Assembly: GCA_963678705.1 (NCBI GenBank)
Contig: OY783219.1
Coordinates: 7,688,001 to 7,752,000 of the forward strand
Reading direction: 5' to 3'
Length of the DNA stretch: 64,000 bases
Source of the DNA: Panorpa germanica
Lineage: Eukaryota; Arthropoda; Insecta; Mecoptera; Panorpidae
In this document: positions 34,891 through 46,685 of the stretch, in pieces
How the letters are laid out: every line of letters begins with the position of its first letter
Position numbering within the stretch: the stretch's first letter is position 1
Made by a program: the position numbers and the translations under genes
The notes under the pieces: generated by a model
The model's database searches: none
Told to the model about the DNA's origin: nothing
What the model saw: the letters and a program-made list of their open reading frames with translations, nothing else

Positions 34891-35360
34891 ATAGTCCAAG
34901 ATCCCAGAGTCGTCAGACATCACTTATTTTCTGATGAACAAAGTGTGTAAGATTGAGTAGTGTAAGTATGTACAATGATCGCAATTTAACATTTTATGTC
35001 TCACTCACTCTCATGCGCACGGATAATGCCCTCTCGCTCCTACTCATAGCGGAATTAAAATTGGGTTTAGGGGATGTTTGGCGCCTTGGGTCAATCTGTT
35101 CTCTTGTAAAACGTTTTAGTACAGTTGTCTTGCAATGCCTTGTATTACTTTGCAGACGCTGTAAAGCTGACAAAAAAATTACTTAAACTCACTTATAGTC
35201 TGATGGTCCATTATTATATATGTTAGCGAGACAACTGTTTTAACACATTTTATAAGAGGACAGACATACGATCATTGTACATACTAACACTACTCAATCT
35301 TACACATTTTGTTCATCAGAAAATAAGTGATGTCTGGCGGCCCTGGGATCTTGCTCTATT
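34891..35360. mobile_element. MITE with ~90-bp terminal inverted repeats
   Basis: The left arm (34891-34983) and right arm (35268-35360) are inverted copies with under about ten mismatches. They include AAGATCCCAG, CAGACATCACTTATTTTCTG, ATGAACAAA and TGTGTAAGATTGAGTAGTGT. The arms flank about 285 bp of unrelated core. A decayed copy lies at 59040-59400. Long arms are seen in MULE- and Foldback-type elements; no clear target duplication was resolved. The open frame at 34953-35186 inside it is not a gene. Confidence 0.75.
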
Positions 35361-35394
35361 ACGTTGTTCTTTTACAAGAATCACAGTTAAGAAC

Positions 35395-35526
35395 ATGTCT
35401 AACAACACTGGAAACGAGATGAACAAAGGCAGACGTCGCGGCGGCCGTCGGAACGTAATCATACATACCCAGTACGCCCACAGACGGTGTTGTTTTGAAT
35501 TAAAATTCATAGAGGGAGTTAACTGA
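35395..35526 (+). CDS. Hypothetical small ORF, 43 aa
   Basis: ATG-initiated 43-codon frame that begins MSNNTGNEMNKGRRRGGRRN and ends in TGA at 35524-35526. It is locally GC-rich and very basic (RRRGGRR). The start context GAACATG is moderate. It lies just outside the right arm of the long-repeat MITE. It could be a small exon, a fragment of an element's own gene, or chance; I see no homology. Confidence 0.2.
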   Translation: MSNNTGNEMNKGRRRGGRRNVIIHTQYAHRRCCFELKFIEGVN

Positions 35527-36809
35527 GGTTTCTTTGTTAATAAAGGCAAAATAAACACTAAATTTATTAACATGTAGGGATGAATAAACTAATATATGTT
35601 TGTATATGTACATATGAAAGGAAACATTACATGAAATAAATTTAGGGAAAAAATAATTATGTCAGGTTGTTTGTAAGGTCAAATTTACTATTTAAGGGTT
35701 GTTTTGAAATAAATGTTTTTGATTCACTTACACAGTAAACACTTTGGATTCACTTTGACATTATATTAAAGATGCGTATGATTTTTTTGTCATGAAAGAG
35801 TTCAGTTTCTCACAGTCGTTCATATGAAATGTCTATGTTATCGGCTACAAATGGCGAAACAACTCAATCTGTTGTAATACAAAACAAGATGAAGTTGATG
35901 CGAACTAAAATTAAATTGCAATAGTCATAGAAACTGGGTTGTATTTCCCTCTCATGCGTTTTTCTTGCTTATAGTAAACGAAATATACCCAAATTTTGAT
36001 TGTTATAATATATATTTAGTAAGTAAACAATAGGAAATAAAAATTGTAAATTCCCTAGCTGGTGCTCGTGACTCAAAACGAGAACCGGTGAAGTCTATCG
36101 AATAATTATGGGCTCATCACTTGTTGGATCCTAAATATAAAAATAAAGACTCCACCTAGCGAATGCAAATAGAAGTATACATACCAAGAACTGCATACAA
36201 GTGGTCATGAGTTAAGTCTCGACAATTGTGCGCAGAAAGCGTGCAATGAAAACAGTTATTCAAAGCGTGAGAGAAATACTGATCATAATAAAATAGAATC
36301 TCGATATAACTGCTAATAAGGCAAGTTCATCTAATCTACTTTGGCCTTATAGTATTTCTGTAATACTATATAATTATTTTCAATTTACTGATTGACCTTT
36401 TGACACTAGCTGTTGTCACCGGCAATGTTTGAAACAACATTACTACAGCGTTACTCGTTTTTCAAGGAACCACACTTTTTTAGACGTAATTTTATATATC
36501 TAGACCATATTAAATTTACAAAAAATTATTAAACAGACTTATTAGTTCTATAGATTTATAAATTCACAGAAAAATTATAACTAAACGAAAATGTCAAGAT
36601 AAAATAAGAAATTTAAATTAAACAAATAGACCGTGTTATTGAAATTAAACAATGCACTGGTCTAGATTTCATAGAACTACGAGTAAACGCACGTTACTGT
36701 TAAATTAATTAGTCAGCGCCGTCCATCACGGGTGGTGTACTCGGGCACATCACCAAACGGGGGTTTAAGCACACGCAAGTGCCCAAGAAAATCGGACAGT
36801 AACTTAGAA
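35527..36809. other. Intergenic, nothing recognised
   Basis: AT-rich. A GC-rich patch at about 36716-36800 (GTCCATCACGGGTGGTGTAC...) may be the 5' edge of the LINE fragment that follows. Confidence 0.4.
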
Positions 36810-37170
36810 TTAGATGCCGCATAATAAAACAGCAAATTTGCAGTAAGTGTGTAAATTTGAGTGTAAGGATAAAGTAGCGAGCGAAAGGAATATTGGACAG
36901 CTATTAAAGGGAGGCAGTGAAGGAAAGAGGTGGATGGCGGAAATAGTAAGAAGGAAAGGAAAGACAGGAGAATAAATAAGCTGGTGGAGAATAATAGAGA
37001 GGGTCAAAGAAGAAGAAGCAGAAAGCACTTTTGGAAGTAGTAAAAGTCTAGAATATTTTAAGTTTAGTTTTAAGTTTGAATGTATATAGGAATGAAATGT
37101 ATTAGAAATATAATACTGTAGATTGTAAAGCCGAAAGGCACACACAATTAATATATATAATATAATAATA
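36810..37170 (+). mobile_element. LINE 3' tail (GCCGAAAGGC type)
   Basis: Purine-rich block (36880-37040), then GATTGTAAAGCCGAAAGGCA and an AT-rich terminus with TATAATATAATAATAA. Same family as 12285-12500 (inverted). No intact frame on the sense strand; the 152-codon minus-strand frame is a shadow of the purine-rich composition. Confidence 0.6.
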
Positions 37171-37711
37171 AAACAGCAAATGAGTGGTAATTTATTAGTT
37201 TTAGACCACAAAACAAACTTATACGTGCGCACAAAGTGTACAGAATTGATATGCGCACAAGACAGCAACCAATTGATATTAAGGACACACGTCCTTGTTG
37301 CAGATATTTTTCTATTTTTTTGTGCAAAGACTTTCCAGAAAAATATTATATTTTTTGTAGGTGATGTCGTGCGTTTGAAACCTAAAGCCCTAGACCTCAG
37401 ATCTAAGGGTTGTTTAATCCAGGCTTGCCTACATTAGAAGCCTTCAATTATCATTCAAACCAACACAAATAAACACTACTTATATGATACCCAACCTAAA
37501 TTATTCAATGGTGTTTATTCACGGTTCTATAAAGGTGTGTGCACTAAAACTACGACCCCTCCTGTCCCCCACCCCTCCCGCTGCTCTCATCTAACTATGC
37601 ATTCAATTATAACTACAGAATTGTACTAATAACTTAATTGAAAATACGCTGACAATTAGTTGTAATGAATTAGGGTGAGATCTCCAAATAATAGCCACTT
37701 CCTCTGTTCTA

Positions 37712-38245
37712 TATAAATATAAATGGTCCCGACCACTCACTTTACATTCGGCTGTTAGAGTTAGAATGAAGACAAAATGGATGGGGTTACGGTACTGGAA
37801 ACTTGAGGCAGTCCTGCTGAGAAGGATATGGAAAATGTACTGGAGACTATTTTACAGGGAGCATCAACTTTTAGTACATGTACAAGGAGTAATTGACAGG
37901 TTATCGTTTGGTACCATCTTTCAAACAACAACTATCAAAAATTCTTTTGATCAAAAAAGCTTTTTTCCAATAACTGTTGGAACAAATTCAATTATGAAAT
38001 TTCAATATCAATTTCCTTCAAGTAACTCTAAATTATTAAATGAAGTCTTTAAAAGTTTCAAAAAGGTATATTTTAGAGACATTCAAAGTCAAAGATTAAT
38101 AACTTTGAGTTTGAAATTAACTAAGCTAAGTGGGTATATAAATAATTATTTTATATGTGAGAGGAAAGTTTGTAATGCAACTTTCTACCTTATTTCTTTT
38201 TGGTATAATCCAAATCACGATAGTTCGGCGGTGACTTATAATTAA
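37712..38245 (+). CDS. Doubtful 159-aa open frame with a TATA-like upstream box
   Basis: ATG at 37766, stop at 38243-38245. TATAAATA at 37712-37719 lies 54 bases before the ATG, with a weak initiator-like TCACTT 25-27 bases downstream. The protein (MKTKWMGLRYWKL..., ending NPNHDSSAVTYN) has no signal peptide and no recognisable domain. Its last dozen codons run into the MITE family A copy at 38208, so the stop is provided by the transposon. A 159-codon frame is uncommon by chance at this AT content, so either a broken gene or a chance frame is possible. Confidence 0.18.
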   Translation, partial: YKYKWSRPLTLHSAVRVRMKTKWMGLRYWKLEAVLLRRIWKMYWRLFYREHQLLVHVQGVIDRLSFGTIFQTTTIKNSFDQKSFFPITVGTNSIMKFQYQFPSSNSKLLNEVFKSFKKVYFRDIQSQRLITLSLKLTKLSGYINNYFICERKVCNATFYLISFWYNPNHDSSAVTYN

Positions 38246-38655
38246 AAGAGGTTATAAGAGCAGTATAAATTTATAATATCATAATGAATTTTATGTTATT
38301 CGTTTCTATATCATTATAGAAAAATAATTGAGTCTGTGCTTTTTAGTTATCTTCTTCTTCTTCTTCAGTAGCTCGACAGAATTTTCTTCCAGGCCTCTCT
38401 TTTTTTGGCCATGGTCTTCCAATTGATCACTCTCAGAGCGGCGAAATCCCTTTCTAGGCAGTCAGCCCATCTGAGGTTGGGTCGGCCCCTAGTTCTTGTT
38501 CCAGTGGGCTTGGCCAGGAATATTTTCTGTGTTGAACGTTCACTGTTCATTCTAATAATGTGGCCAACCCAGCTATTTAGGTATATCGGCAATTTATACC
38601 CCACAACTTGTTTTAAGTATGAGTCGCCGCCAAAGTCTCGTAATTTGAACTATAT
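38208..38655. mobile_element. MITE family A copy, interrupted by a LINE tail
   Basis: Left part at 38208-38350 and right part at 38582-38655 join perfectly to the standard family order (TTTTAGTTAT, then ATCGGCAATTTATACC). The 231 bases between them are a foreign insertion. Confidence 0.8.
38351..38581 (-). pseudogene. RTE-like LINE 3' end inserted in MITE A
   Basis: Minus strand encodes SWVGHIIRMNSERSTQKIFL, followed by RGRPNLRWADCLERDFAAL and MAKKREAWKKILSS, then TGA and a GAAGAAGAAGAAGAA tail. WxGHxxRM...GRPxxRWxD...W is the well-known C-terminal tail of RTE-like LINE polymerases. The fragment is 5'-truncated, as expected of target-primed insertion. The frame shows no stops, so the insertion is probably fairly recent. 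Confidence 0.85.
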
Positions 38656-39049
38656 AATCATTACTTTAACTGATTTTGAAGATTTCGAAAAACTGAGTGC
38701 AATTTTAAAAACACTAAGTGAGTTTTTAATGTGATAAATACATACATTTTACGTTATTACAACGCACCCTTAAAAATGTTATTAGTTTTCCTTCCCTGAA
38801 GGCGGATTTCTACAGAACACAGGGTAAAAGGTTTCAGGTCCACTTGGGTCAGGTCATATATATGTAGTATATGATCCATGCTATGATGGTCCTGTGAAGC
38901 TGGTAGATATAAATATAATTGTTGGATATACTACACTGTGAGAAATACACAGTAAAAATTACTTTGTGAAAGGAGTATTTTGAAAGGAATGGCGACAGAG
39001 AAGGCACAAGTGTGGAAGAGGAGTTAAGGAGAAGAGACAGCGAGATAAA
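38656..39049. other. Intergenic, nothing recognised
   Basis: AT-rich. Purine-rich at 38960-39050, similar in style to the LINE segments elsewhere. Confidence 0.35.
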
Positions 39050-39140
39050 CACAGCTTAAAACAATATATACATTTATAAACATTTGTTATACAAAATTTA
39101 TAATTTATAAATATGAGTATGGGTACTTAAAATATCTGCC
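39050..39140. repeat. Dispersed repeat T, copy 2
   Basis: CTTAAAACAATATATACATT and ATGAGTATGGGTACTTAAAA match 26545 and 61545. Confidence 0.6.
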
Positions 39141-39555
39141 TGTATGGAAACATAACTTATTTTCAAACTGTACGATCTATCTGAACGCTAATAGGTTTTT
39201 AACTTCTGTACTTGCTGATAACTCACACTGACCAATGGGGTCAGCGCCCACCGCATGATTGTAGATTTCTGACCGGAACACTTCCGTTGCTAAACAAATA
39301 TACTGTAGCAAATTGCATCTCCCCAATCTACTCTTAATGTCCGCAGTGATATTAATAGTGATGCTGATGCTGCTGATGATGATGCGGGATGTTGATACTA
39401 TAAAAATACAGCGGAAGCTACTTTAGAACTGGACTAATTAAATCACATTTCAAGTTTAATGTAAATTTGTTTTTGATGTTAGTGCAATAATATATTCATT
39501 TAATATGTTCTTGCTTTATAGTATTAGTGCTTGTAATTTATTATATTCTAGTGTT

Positions 39556-39716
39556 CAGAGGCGGTCTTAGGGGGTTGCCCTGCTCTTGCAGGGGCCTCAC
39601 ATTCTCGCGCAACAACCCAAGTAGAAAAATTAATTACATATATTTATTTGAATCTCGCGCCTCGCTCTTTAGAAATCCCACTAGAATCACTGCGTCTTCT
39701 TTTAAGGTATCTATGT
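39556..39716. mobile_element. hAT element end
   Basis: Begins CAGAGGCGGTCTTAG, the inverted terminal repeat of the element at 60397-61263. It follows that element's last 160 bases (CATTCTCGCGCAACAACC, TTGAATCTCGCGCC). It then switches directly to the TTAA-MITE interior, so it is truncated. Confidence 0.8.
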
Positions 39717-40183
39717 TCAAATTTACGTGTGTTGACGCATGCGTTATTTGGTTCTTTAACAAATAAATTGTTATATTTTATAAAATATTTATTCCGATTT
39801 TGAATTTCCCGCTCAAATTGGGATTTGCAGCTTATAACCTACATAACTGTTTCTTACCGGTTTTATTTGAATATTTTCGTAAATAGGTATGCTTTTGATA
39901 ATTTTCTTTTTGCAATAGTTACAGAAAAGATTCTTTTATATACACCTAGTTTTTGAAAGCCGTGTCACCATTTTTTCCTAGTTAAAAGTTATATTATGTG
40001 GTGAAATTGAGCTAAAAATTATGTTTTATATGGAAAATGACTATTTTTAATAATGTATAAAAAGAAAACTATGAACCTTAGGTCTCTAAAATATTGACAC
40101 AGCTTGTATTTTAACTATTTGTATCGACCCTCCAAATTTCACGACGTTTTCATCATTTACGTTAACGTCCTATACCTCCTTAA
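39717..40183. mobile_element. TTAA-MITE, partial copy
   Basis: Inverted copy of 10098-10570, highly similar, ending in CGTCCTATACCTCCTTAA at 40183. The other terminal repeat is missing; its place is taken by the hAT end. Confidence 0.75.
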
Positions 40184-41252
40184 TTGTTATATTAGTCATT
40201 TTTCCAGTATTATCAATTCTAAATTTATTATGTTTATGCATAATCAGATACTGTCCAAGTTTATGATATTTTGATGATGACAGAGCTTTTGTTACATGTA
40301 GTCCTACTCAGAACATCAAATCTATTGAAATGATAGCTTGTAGCGCCCAAATTAGCTCGTGTGTAGGTAGTGTAAGTGAGCCAACTAAAGATAAACCATT
40401 GAATGACAATCTAAATACTTGTACATTGAACAATAACAGTTTTGATCAGATTACCAATGACTCATATTGCAGAACAACAATTCCCTAAAGACTAATGTTA
40501 CACTGTCTACTGACACTACAAATATTAGTACCTAATACAACCACCAGTCACTAGTGGCTCTGTACTTATCTAACGATATGTTTATACAAAAAAAAAAATG
40601 AGAACGCTACAGGCAAGTGTTTGCATTTCATTTCATTTTGCTCGATCGGGAAAATATCGTTGGTCTAGCAGTAAGGGTAGTTCGAGGAGTGCCACCACCT
40701 TGCTCTTACCCTCAACCCTATGTTTAAGCTGTAAACCATATAGTTCCAGTTGCAGAGCATTCAATGTTCTGTTTTAGGCTCTCCTAGTCTCTCCCCTTCC
40801 CTCTCTCCAATCGATACAGTTCATGTAGACAAATTTATATTTGTACAGAGCAGCATACCCTCCACCTTTAACCCTTACCAACTCTATATGAGGAGGGGTG
40901 AGGGTGTAATGGATGGATACCAGGATCAATGCATATACATACAATGTTCTATATTTGTTATACTTTTAATTTGGGGTAGGTTAAAAATACTGCGTGTTAC
41001 ATATTAACTTCTTAACGATGATTTTAGCTCGAAAATAATTTTAATTTAAATATACATATAAATCAACCCGCTATATATACCGTTACGTATATTCAAGCTT
41101 AATTTATCATAAGAAAGTTATAAGTAAAATTAGGAGAGTTAGGCAGTTACTCATGCTTATATATATTTCTTTAGTTGGTACAAAGCTCGTCTGTCGCTAA
41201 AACAGTGACCTAAAACCATGAACGCCATAGATGACGCTATAGGAATAACGTT
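40184..41252. other. Intergenic, nothing recognised
   Basis: AT-rich. An isolated MITE A-like GTTAGGCAGTTACTCATGCT is seen at about 41137-41156. No gene. Confidence 0.4.
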
Positions 41253-41412
41253 ATTGTGAGGTAATAATAAAATTAGATAAAAAGGAATTGACAACTTAAA
41301 TAATAAACGTTAAATGTCGTTTCTTTAAATTTCAGGTATGATTTTAGGTAATTATTATAATGTGTATATAAATTACTAAAATAAACTTTAAATTTCACAA
41401 GCAACACATAAG
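41253..41412. repeat. Dispersed repeat O, copy 2
   Basis: Matches 5208-5392 (TTATTGTGAGGTAATAATAA, AAATGTCGTTTCTTTAAATT, AAGCAACACATAAG). Confidence 0.5.
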
Positions 41413-41484
41413 TAAGATCAAAAATTTGCAATTCTTAATAAAACTGATATTGATGAGATATTGTCTTATATAATTAGGCCTTTT

Positions 41485-41800
41485 CCAATTTTTTATTTTT
41501 TAAATATCAAAAAATGTTAGTATTAAACACCGTAATACACATGCCAAATTTCAACTTTCTATCTTTTATGAATTAGAAGTTATAGAGCAAAAAAGTAAAA
41601 AAAAAAAAAAAAATTTAGGTTTTTCCAAAATTACAGGGTTCCAGGAAATTTAGGGGAAAATCCGAGGACGTCTTAGAATTTTTTTCTCTACGAAATAGGC
41701 AATTTTCAGGAAAATGCGCAAGCCGTTTTCGAGCTACCATACGAATCGCGTAAACATATAAACAAATAAATTTGCCCTTGGAACATTACAATATAGGATG
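41485..41800. repeat. Dispersed repeat E, copy 2
   Basis: Matches 19012-19330 (CTCTACGAAATAGGCAATTT, GAGCTACCATACG, GGAACATTACAATATAGGAT). Has an internal poly(A) of about 17 bases at about 41597-41613. Confidence 0.65.
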
Positions 41801-42553
41801 AATGATAAATTATGATATCTCATGAACAATACTGTATAAAAAATTTCCTTTCAATTGGTTTTTAATTCTGTAATACATTCTATAATTCTTTCTACATGAC
41901 TAGAAAGTTAATTACTCGCTAAAACTAGAATCATAATTTTTGAATGAACAAGTTGCTCACTCAAAAGCAGTTTAAATAATGTACGGAGATAAAATTAGAC
42001 ATAGCATGCCATGGACCAGTACCCCTGCATATAGGCAACCTTCCCAGCAAGAGCAACTAAGAACTAATGAAAAATTTCACTTAGAGTTTCTCTAGCTTAC
42101 AGGTTTAGAGATCGAGTGGAAATTGAGACGGGGAATGGGGGACGGGGGAATGGGTGATTTGCACGGGAATGCTTATAAAGTCTAATAATTTATTCATGCA
42201 ATGTTACCCCACAAATCAAGTTGTGACGTCATCTTAAATATTTTATGTAAATTAAAATTATAAACGAATTACAAGTGATATAGACAAAGCATAGGTCTTG
42301 TAGCTATCTTACATTGTAAATAGAAATGAGATTACTAGAAACATCTAAAATAAAAATAGTATTGAATACCGAAATTATTTGGATCATATTTATATAGGAT
42401 ATGCAACTGCTCATTAGCAAAAAGGTTTTTCTTTTCGTGTACCATAATAAAAAAATAAATTTTCAAAAATACGTGAGGTAGTTTTTCGTTTAGCGATTTT
42501 TCACAAAACTTCTTTTTAACTAGAGATGACATTTTGAAATAAAATCAACGGCT

Positions 42554-43488
42554 CGTCGAACACTGCAAGCGTATGCAAGCGGACGCACAGGCGCTACTAC
42601 GCTTTACCGAATACGTCCGAATACGTGCGTTACGTAACTCGCATACTGGAACCGAATATCAGCGAATTTTACCCAAACGAATACATGGGAGGGAGTAAAC
42701 AAATACACTGGAGGAATATGAAAGAGAAAGCAATAGTTTTTTCATAACAGTGGTGTATCGATAAAAATTAAAGTAAAAGTTGCTCTCATGATAAATTATG
42801 TTAATACAAAACAACTCTACAATACACAAGTTTCACTTGGCGTACTGTCGTATCGGTATGTGGTATGTATGTATTGTGACACAATACATGCAAAGAACAC
42901 ATGAATCGGCTCAACCAAGCCGCCGATTTAGGCACTCAGCACACGACGCCACTGGTTGCAAACCTTATCCCCGAATCTGCCCGAACCGAATGTCATTACA
43001 ACTGTGTTGTTAGTAAAAGAACGAACGTGTTTACGAGTGAAATAAAACACACGGCACGAACGTAACTAAACTGATTTTAAACTGGTTTTGAGCATATATT
43101 CAGCGAATTGGATTTCTCGGTCGCAAGGCTTTGCTGGAGATGTTTACGAATACTATTTAAAAGTATTTAAATACATACATACAATCAAATATAACACAAT
43201 AGAATCCCCTGTTTTGCTATTGTTAAAAATTCTATAGAGTCACGATACACGGCTCGACATAGCTCATGCTCGGTTTCGTTGAAAACTTCGTTTCTCGTTT
43301 AGTTTGCAATCAGCCGACTCCAGTGCCTTTCCTCGTGTTTTATCTCACTCGCATACAAGTTCGATCCTTCACTAACAATATAGTTGTAATCACATTAGCT
43401 TCGGGCTAAGGTTTGCAACCAGTCGCGTCGTGTACGGAGGGCCTTACGCCCGAATCGCTGTCGCTTAAATACGCTTGCAGTGTGCGAC
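42554..43488. mobile_element. 935-bp element with CACTGCAAGCG terminal inverted repeats
   Basis: Terminal repeats (about 28 bases) centre on CACTGCAAGCGTAT at 42561 and its inverse ATACGCTTGCAGTG at 43469-43482. A second inverted pair lies inside, with GACGCCACTGGTTGCAAACC at about 42944 and its inverse at about 43409-43428. The element is noticeably richer in GC and CpG than its surroundings. It could be a nested pair of elements or one unit with subterminal repeats. No transposase frame was recognised. A fragment is in gene 2 intron 1. Confidence 0.65.
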
Positions 43489-44369
43489 GTTGTATTTTTA
43501 ATAGAAAGATCGAAATGTTTTTGATTCATTAGGTTTAGAAAGGGTTAAATTGCTTGCGGTGTGGAAGGGGAAAGCGGGGAAAGCGGTAACTAAGAGACAA
43601 TTCTTAAAAGGCTTTAATTTTAATAGTCCAATGATTTTAAAAATCACTACATTTACTTAAACGGTAGCTTCTATATATGAAATACACTTTAAAAGTTCAC
43701 AGAATATTTATACTAATAAAATACAGAAATTATTAAGCTGATTAAACCTATAAATTTAACAATTCGTTAATATTTATAGAAAATCTGTTATTCCCACTCC
43801 CTTCCCTCTTACTTTTGAATTCACCCTTCAATAAGTCCATTAAAATTAAAAGTAAATTTCCCATTGTGTCGTTTTAGAAAGAACTTAAAGTTGTATAATA
43901 CTTAAAAATATTTTTAAGCAACTCACAAACTTGAATTAATACTTAGTAATTATTTATTCAAAGCACACTGGCGTAGTAATGGTTCAAAAAGTAATATTCG
44001 TCAAGCATAAAATTTACTGGATTATACTTTATACTTAAAAACAGTCATTTTTATATCACGAGAAATATTATTTATATAAAATAACAACTTTACTTATAAC
44101 TTTTAAATTATTTCTATTGTTATTCATTTTTCTCGTACTTTGGGAATTATAATGATTATTAATTTGGGAGAGGGAGGAAAATGTTTCTTATACATTTATT
44201 TTACGTTACAGAATTAAAAAGTTTTACTTATTTCACTTTTACAGATATACTTAAGAAATTTACTTGCTGGTTTCCAATGAGTTATTGGTCATGGATGGTA
44301 AACCTATTACATGCGTAAATTATTTTCTTTTAAGGGGCGGGGGCAGGGGTGTTGTAAGTCTTAATTTTA
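43489..44369. other. Intergenic, nothing recognised
   Basis: AT-rich with stops in all frames. Confidence 0.45.
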
Positions 44370-44990
44370 ATATTTATTTATACTAATGTACAGCATATTA
44401 AGTTTCTTGTGTGAAATTTTGAAGTTCATTGAAGTAAAACTGTCGGAGATATAGAGTTTTAAGTGTTCACCTCTCTGGTCTGGTTAAATCTATCTTTGAA
44501 ACTTTTAACACGTTTTCCTCACACTTATCTTTTTCAGAGTCGGTGCCCTCTCTAGCTAAAAATCTACTGCACCGATTTTTTTGAAATTTGGCACACTCTT
44601 CCTTTACATAAATGCGGGGGTAACGCTGTCGAGTTTTGCTTTGTTTTGATTTTAACGTATTTTAAAATCGGTATTTTGACGTCTTAGTGCTGTAAAAAAT
44701 TGAAAAATCAATAAGAAAAACTCGACATTATCTGCAGAAACTTATCAACTAATGAAATCATTTTGGTTTCTTAATTACAAATAATCCAGTGATGAGTTAT
44801 GAGTGGCACAGGAGTTTTTTTGTGACGTCTGCGGAGATTCGCTGCCAATGCCTCATTTCTTGATATTTATTTATGAAAATTTCACAAAATATTCTTCTAA
44901 TATTATTTTATCATGTAGTAATTGTATAAATAATTATATATTAACTGTGTCGTGAAAAAATATGCTTCCCTCTTTAATTCAAATATAATA
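44370..44990 (-). repeat. Repeat family B, minus-strand copy
   Basis: Aligns with 4470-5110 through GTAAAACTGTCGGAGATATA, CAGAGTCGGTGCCCTCTCTA and TAACGCTGTCGAGTTTT. The I-like LINE tail is not attached here; a G-rich GGGGCGGGGGCAGGGG patch is seen instead at about 44335. Confidence 0.65.
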
Positions 44991-45279
44991 CTTTTGACAG
45001 CAATGTATCCGACACCCTGTATACATACATATGCACATAAATAAAACAAAAAATCCATTATTTTTAGATATGTATTATTTTTTAACACCAATCTCTATTA
45101 TTCATGTAGTTGAGCATTTGAGTCATTTCAAAGCTTTTTTTTGAGCTTTCAATTTGTTAATGACGTCACATCCGTTACGGAAACAACGGTCAGCAGCGGC
45201 CATCACCATCGCCATTACATAAAGAGAGTTAAAAAAAAGAGAAGAGAAAAATAAAATGGTTTTTCAGAATTATAAAAAC

Positions 45280-45460
45280 GCGTGCAAAAAATAATAATGA
45301 TAGCTTTTGTAATAAAATGCTAAAAGGGGTGCCACCGACCACCGACCACCGACACTTGCGATCGACCATCGTGGTCGTACATCAAGCAAACCAAGGCAAG
45401 GAGAACACCATATCATGGAGCCCTGCAGAGCCCTGCAGAGCCCTGCAGAGCCCCGCTGGA
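45280..45460. repeat. GC-rich short tandem repeats
   Basis: CCACCGACCACCGACCACCG at about 45331, then about three units of the 10-mer AGCCCTGCAG at 45419-45452. The open frame across it (45270-45482, minus) reflects the repeats, not a gene. Confidence 0.6.
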
Positions 45461-46249
45461 CTTTGTCGATAATAATAATCATTTTTTAAGGTGTGGTGAA
45501 TAAATATAAAAAAAAATGCGAAGGCACGCGATCGACTGCCTTATTGATTACTCTGAAACCCAAGCCGCATAGATACTTATGTTTATTTATGTAATTATTT
45601 TAAGTGTGAGTTGAGCGAATGACAGAGAAACTTATATTCTAAACCATATTCTCCAGACTTAACCCCAAAGACAGTATGTTGAAAAATAAATTGAATTAAA
45701 GAAAACAGACAAGTAACAAAATGTAAAAAGCTTTTGAACTGACGATCCAAATCCATTTCTTTTATTTTCTATTTTCTATAATACTACAACTAAGTATATA
45801 TACACTTATCTAGTGGCTTACGTTTCAATAATTACACGGTGTGGTAGAGATTGCTCCAATGAACAATTCTGCATGATTAGGTTACTAAGTCCGAGGGTTT
45901 AGTCCTGCTTTAGCCTTCGAACATCATTACTATCAAGCAACATTTGCGTCACGGCGATGTTTTCGTGGTTACGAAGTCTTAACTCGTGCTTTGCTGCTAT
46001 AGATTTGATTTCTTCTCCGACTGAGTTAATTTTCAGGTCTCTATGTATTCGTCATTGCGGATATACCACGGTGCATTAACTATTCATCGCAGAGTTTTAT
46101 TTTAGGAACGTTTTGATTTTTTGGTGCAACACCAGAGTTGCACTCCATACGTTCACACTGGCTTTAGCACTTGAGAAACAACACAAATGACAGGTTTTAC
46201 ATTTTATAAAGAGTCAGTAGTGCAAGTGATTTTAATCTGAAGTAACAAA
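45461..46249. other. Intergenic, nothing recognised
   Basis: AT-rich, no shared repeat or frame of note. Confidence 0.4.
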
Positions 46250-46685
46250 GAGACGATGAGACGAAGAAGACAAGAGGTGAGGAAACGATGAGAATGAAGG
46301 AGGACAAAGGAAAATGAAGGGAGATGGTCAAGAGAAGAAGAAGCAACTGCCCGTTATGAAACCAGCGCTAAGAAACTGTGGGAAGTGTCGTTAAAACTCG
46401 TAGGAATAGAACAGGATCCGTATCCGCTAAAAAGTGAAAAGAAGTTTGTGTGGAGATAGAGAGAAGGAAGGGCAGAGTACAAACAGGAGTATGAGGAAGA
46501 GATAAGCAGTAGGCGTTTCAATTTATCTGTTTTATTTGCATATTTCTTTTTTCTTTTGAAAGAAAATAGAATGGATAGATAATATGTAATTAAGCACAAT
46601 GATATGTAATTTATTGATTTAAGGCGGAAGAATGTAGTTCCTAATGGCAAAAACATTACAATAAATAATAATAATAATACTATTA
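46250..46685 (+). mobile_element. I-like LINE 3' tail
   Basis: Purine-rich region followed by TATGTAATTTATTGATTTAA, GGCGGAAGAATG and CCTAATGGCAAAAACATTAC, then ATAATAATAATAATAC. The repeated AAT terminus is the clearest of the window's I-like tails. Confidence 0.65.

Noticed and set aside
34953..35186. 77-codon frame with Leu-rich C-terminus
   Set aside because: Lies inside the long-inverted-repeat MITE, with no homologue recognised; the related copy at 59040 does not preserve it.
36810..37268. 152-codon minus-strand frame, Leu/Ser-rich
   Set aside because: Antisense shadow of a purine-rich LINE 3' segment; no recognised domain.
45270..45482. 70-codon minus-strand GC-rich frame
   Set aside because: Created by CCACCGA and AGCCCTGCAG tandem repeats.
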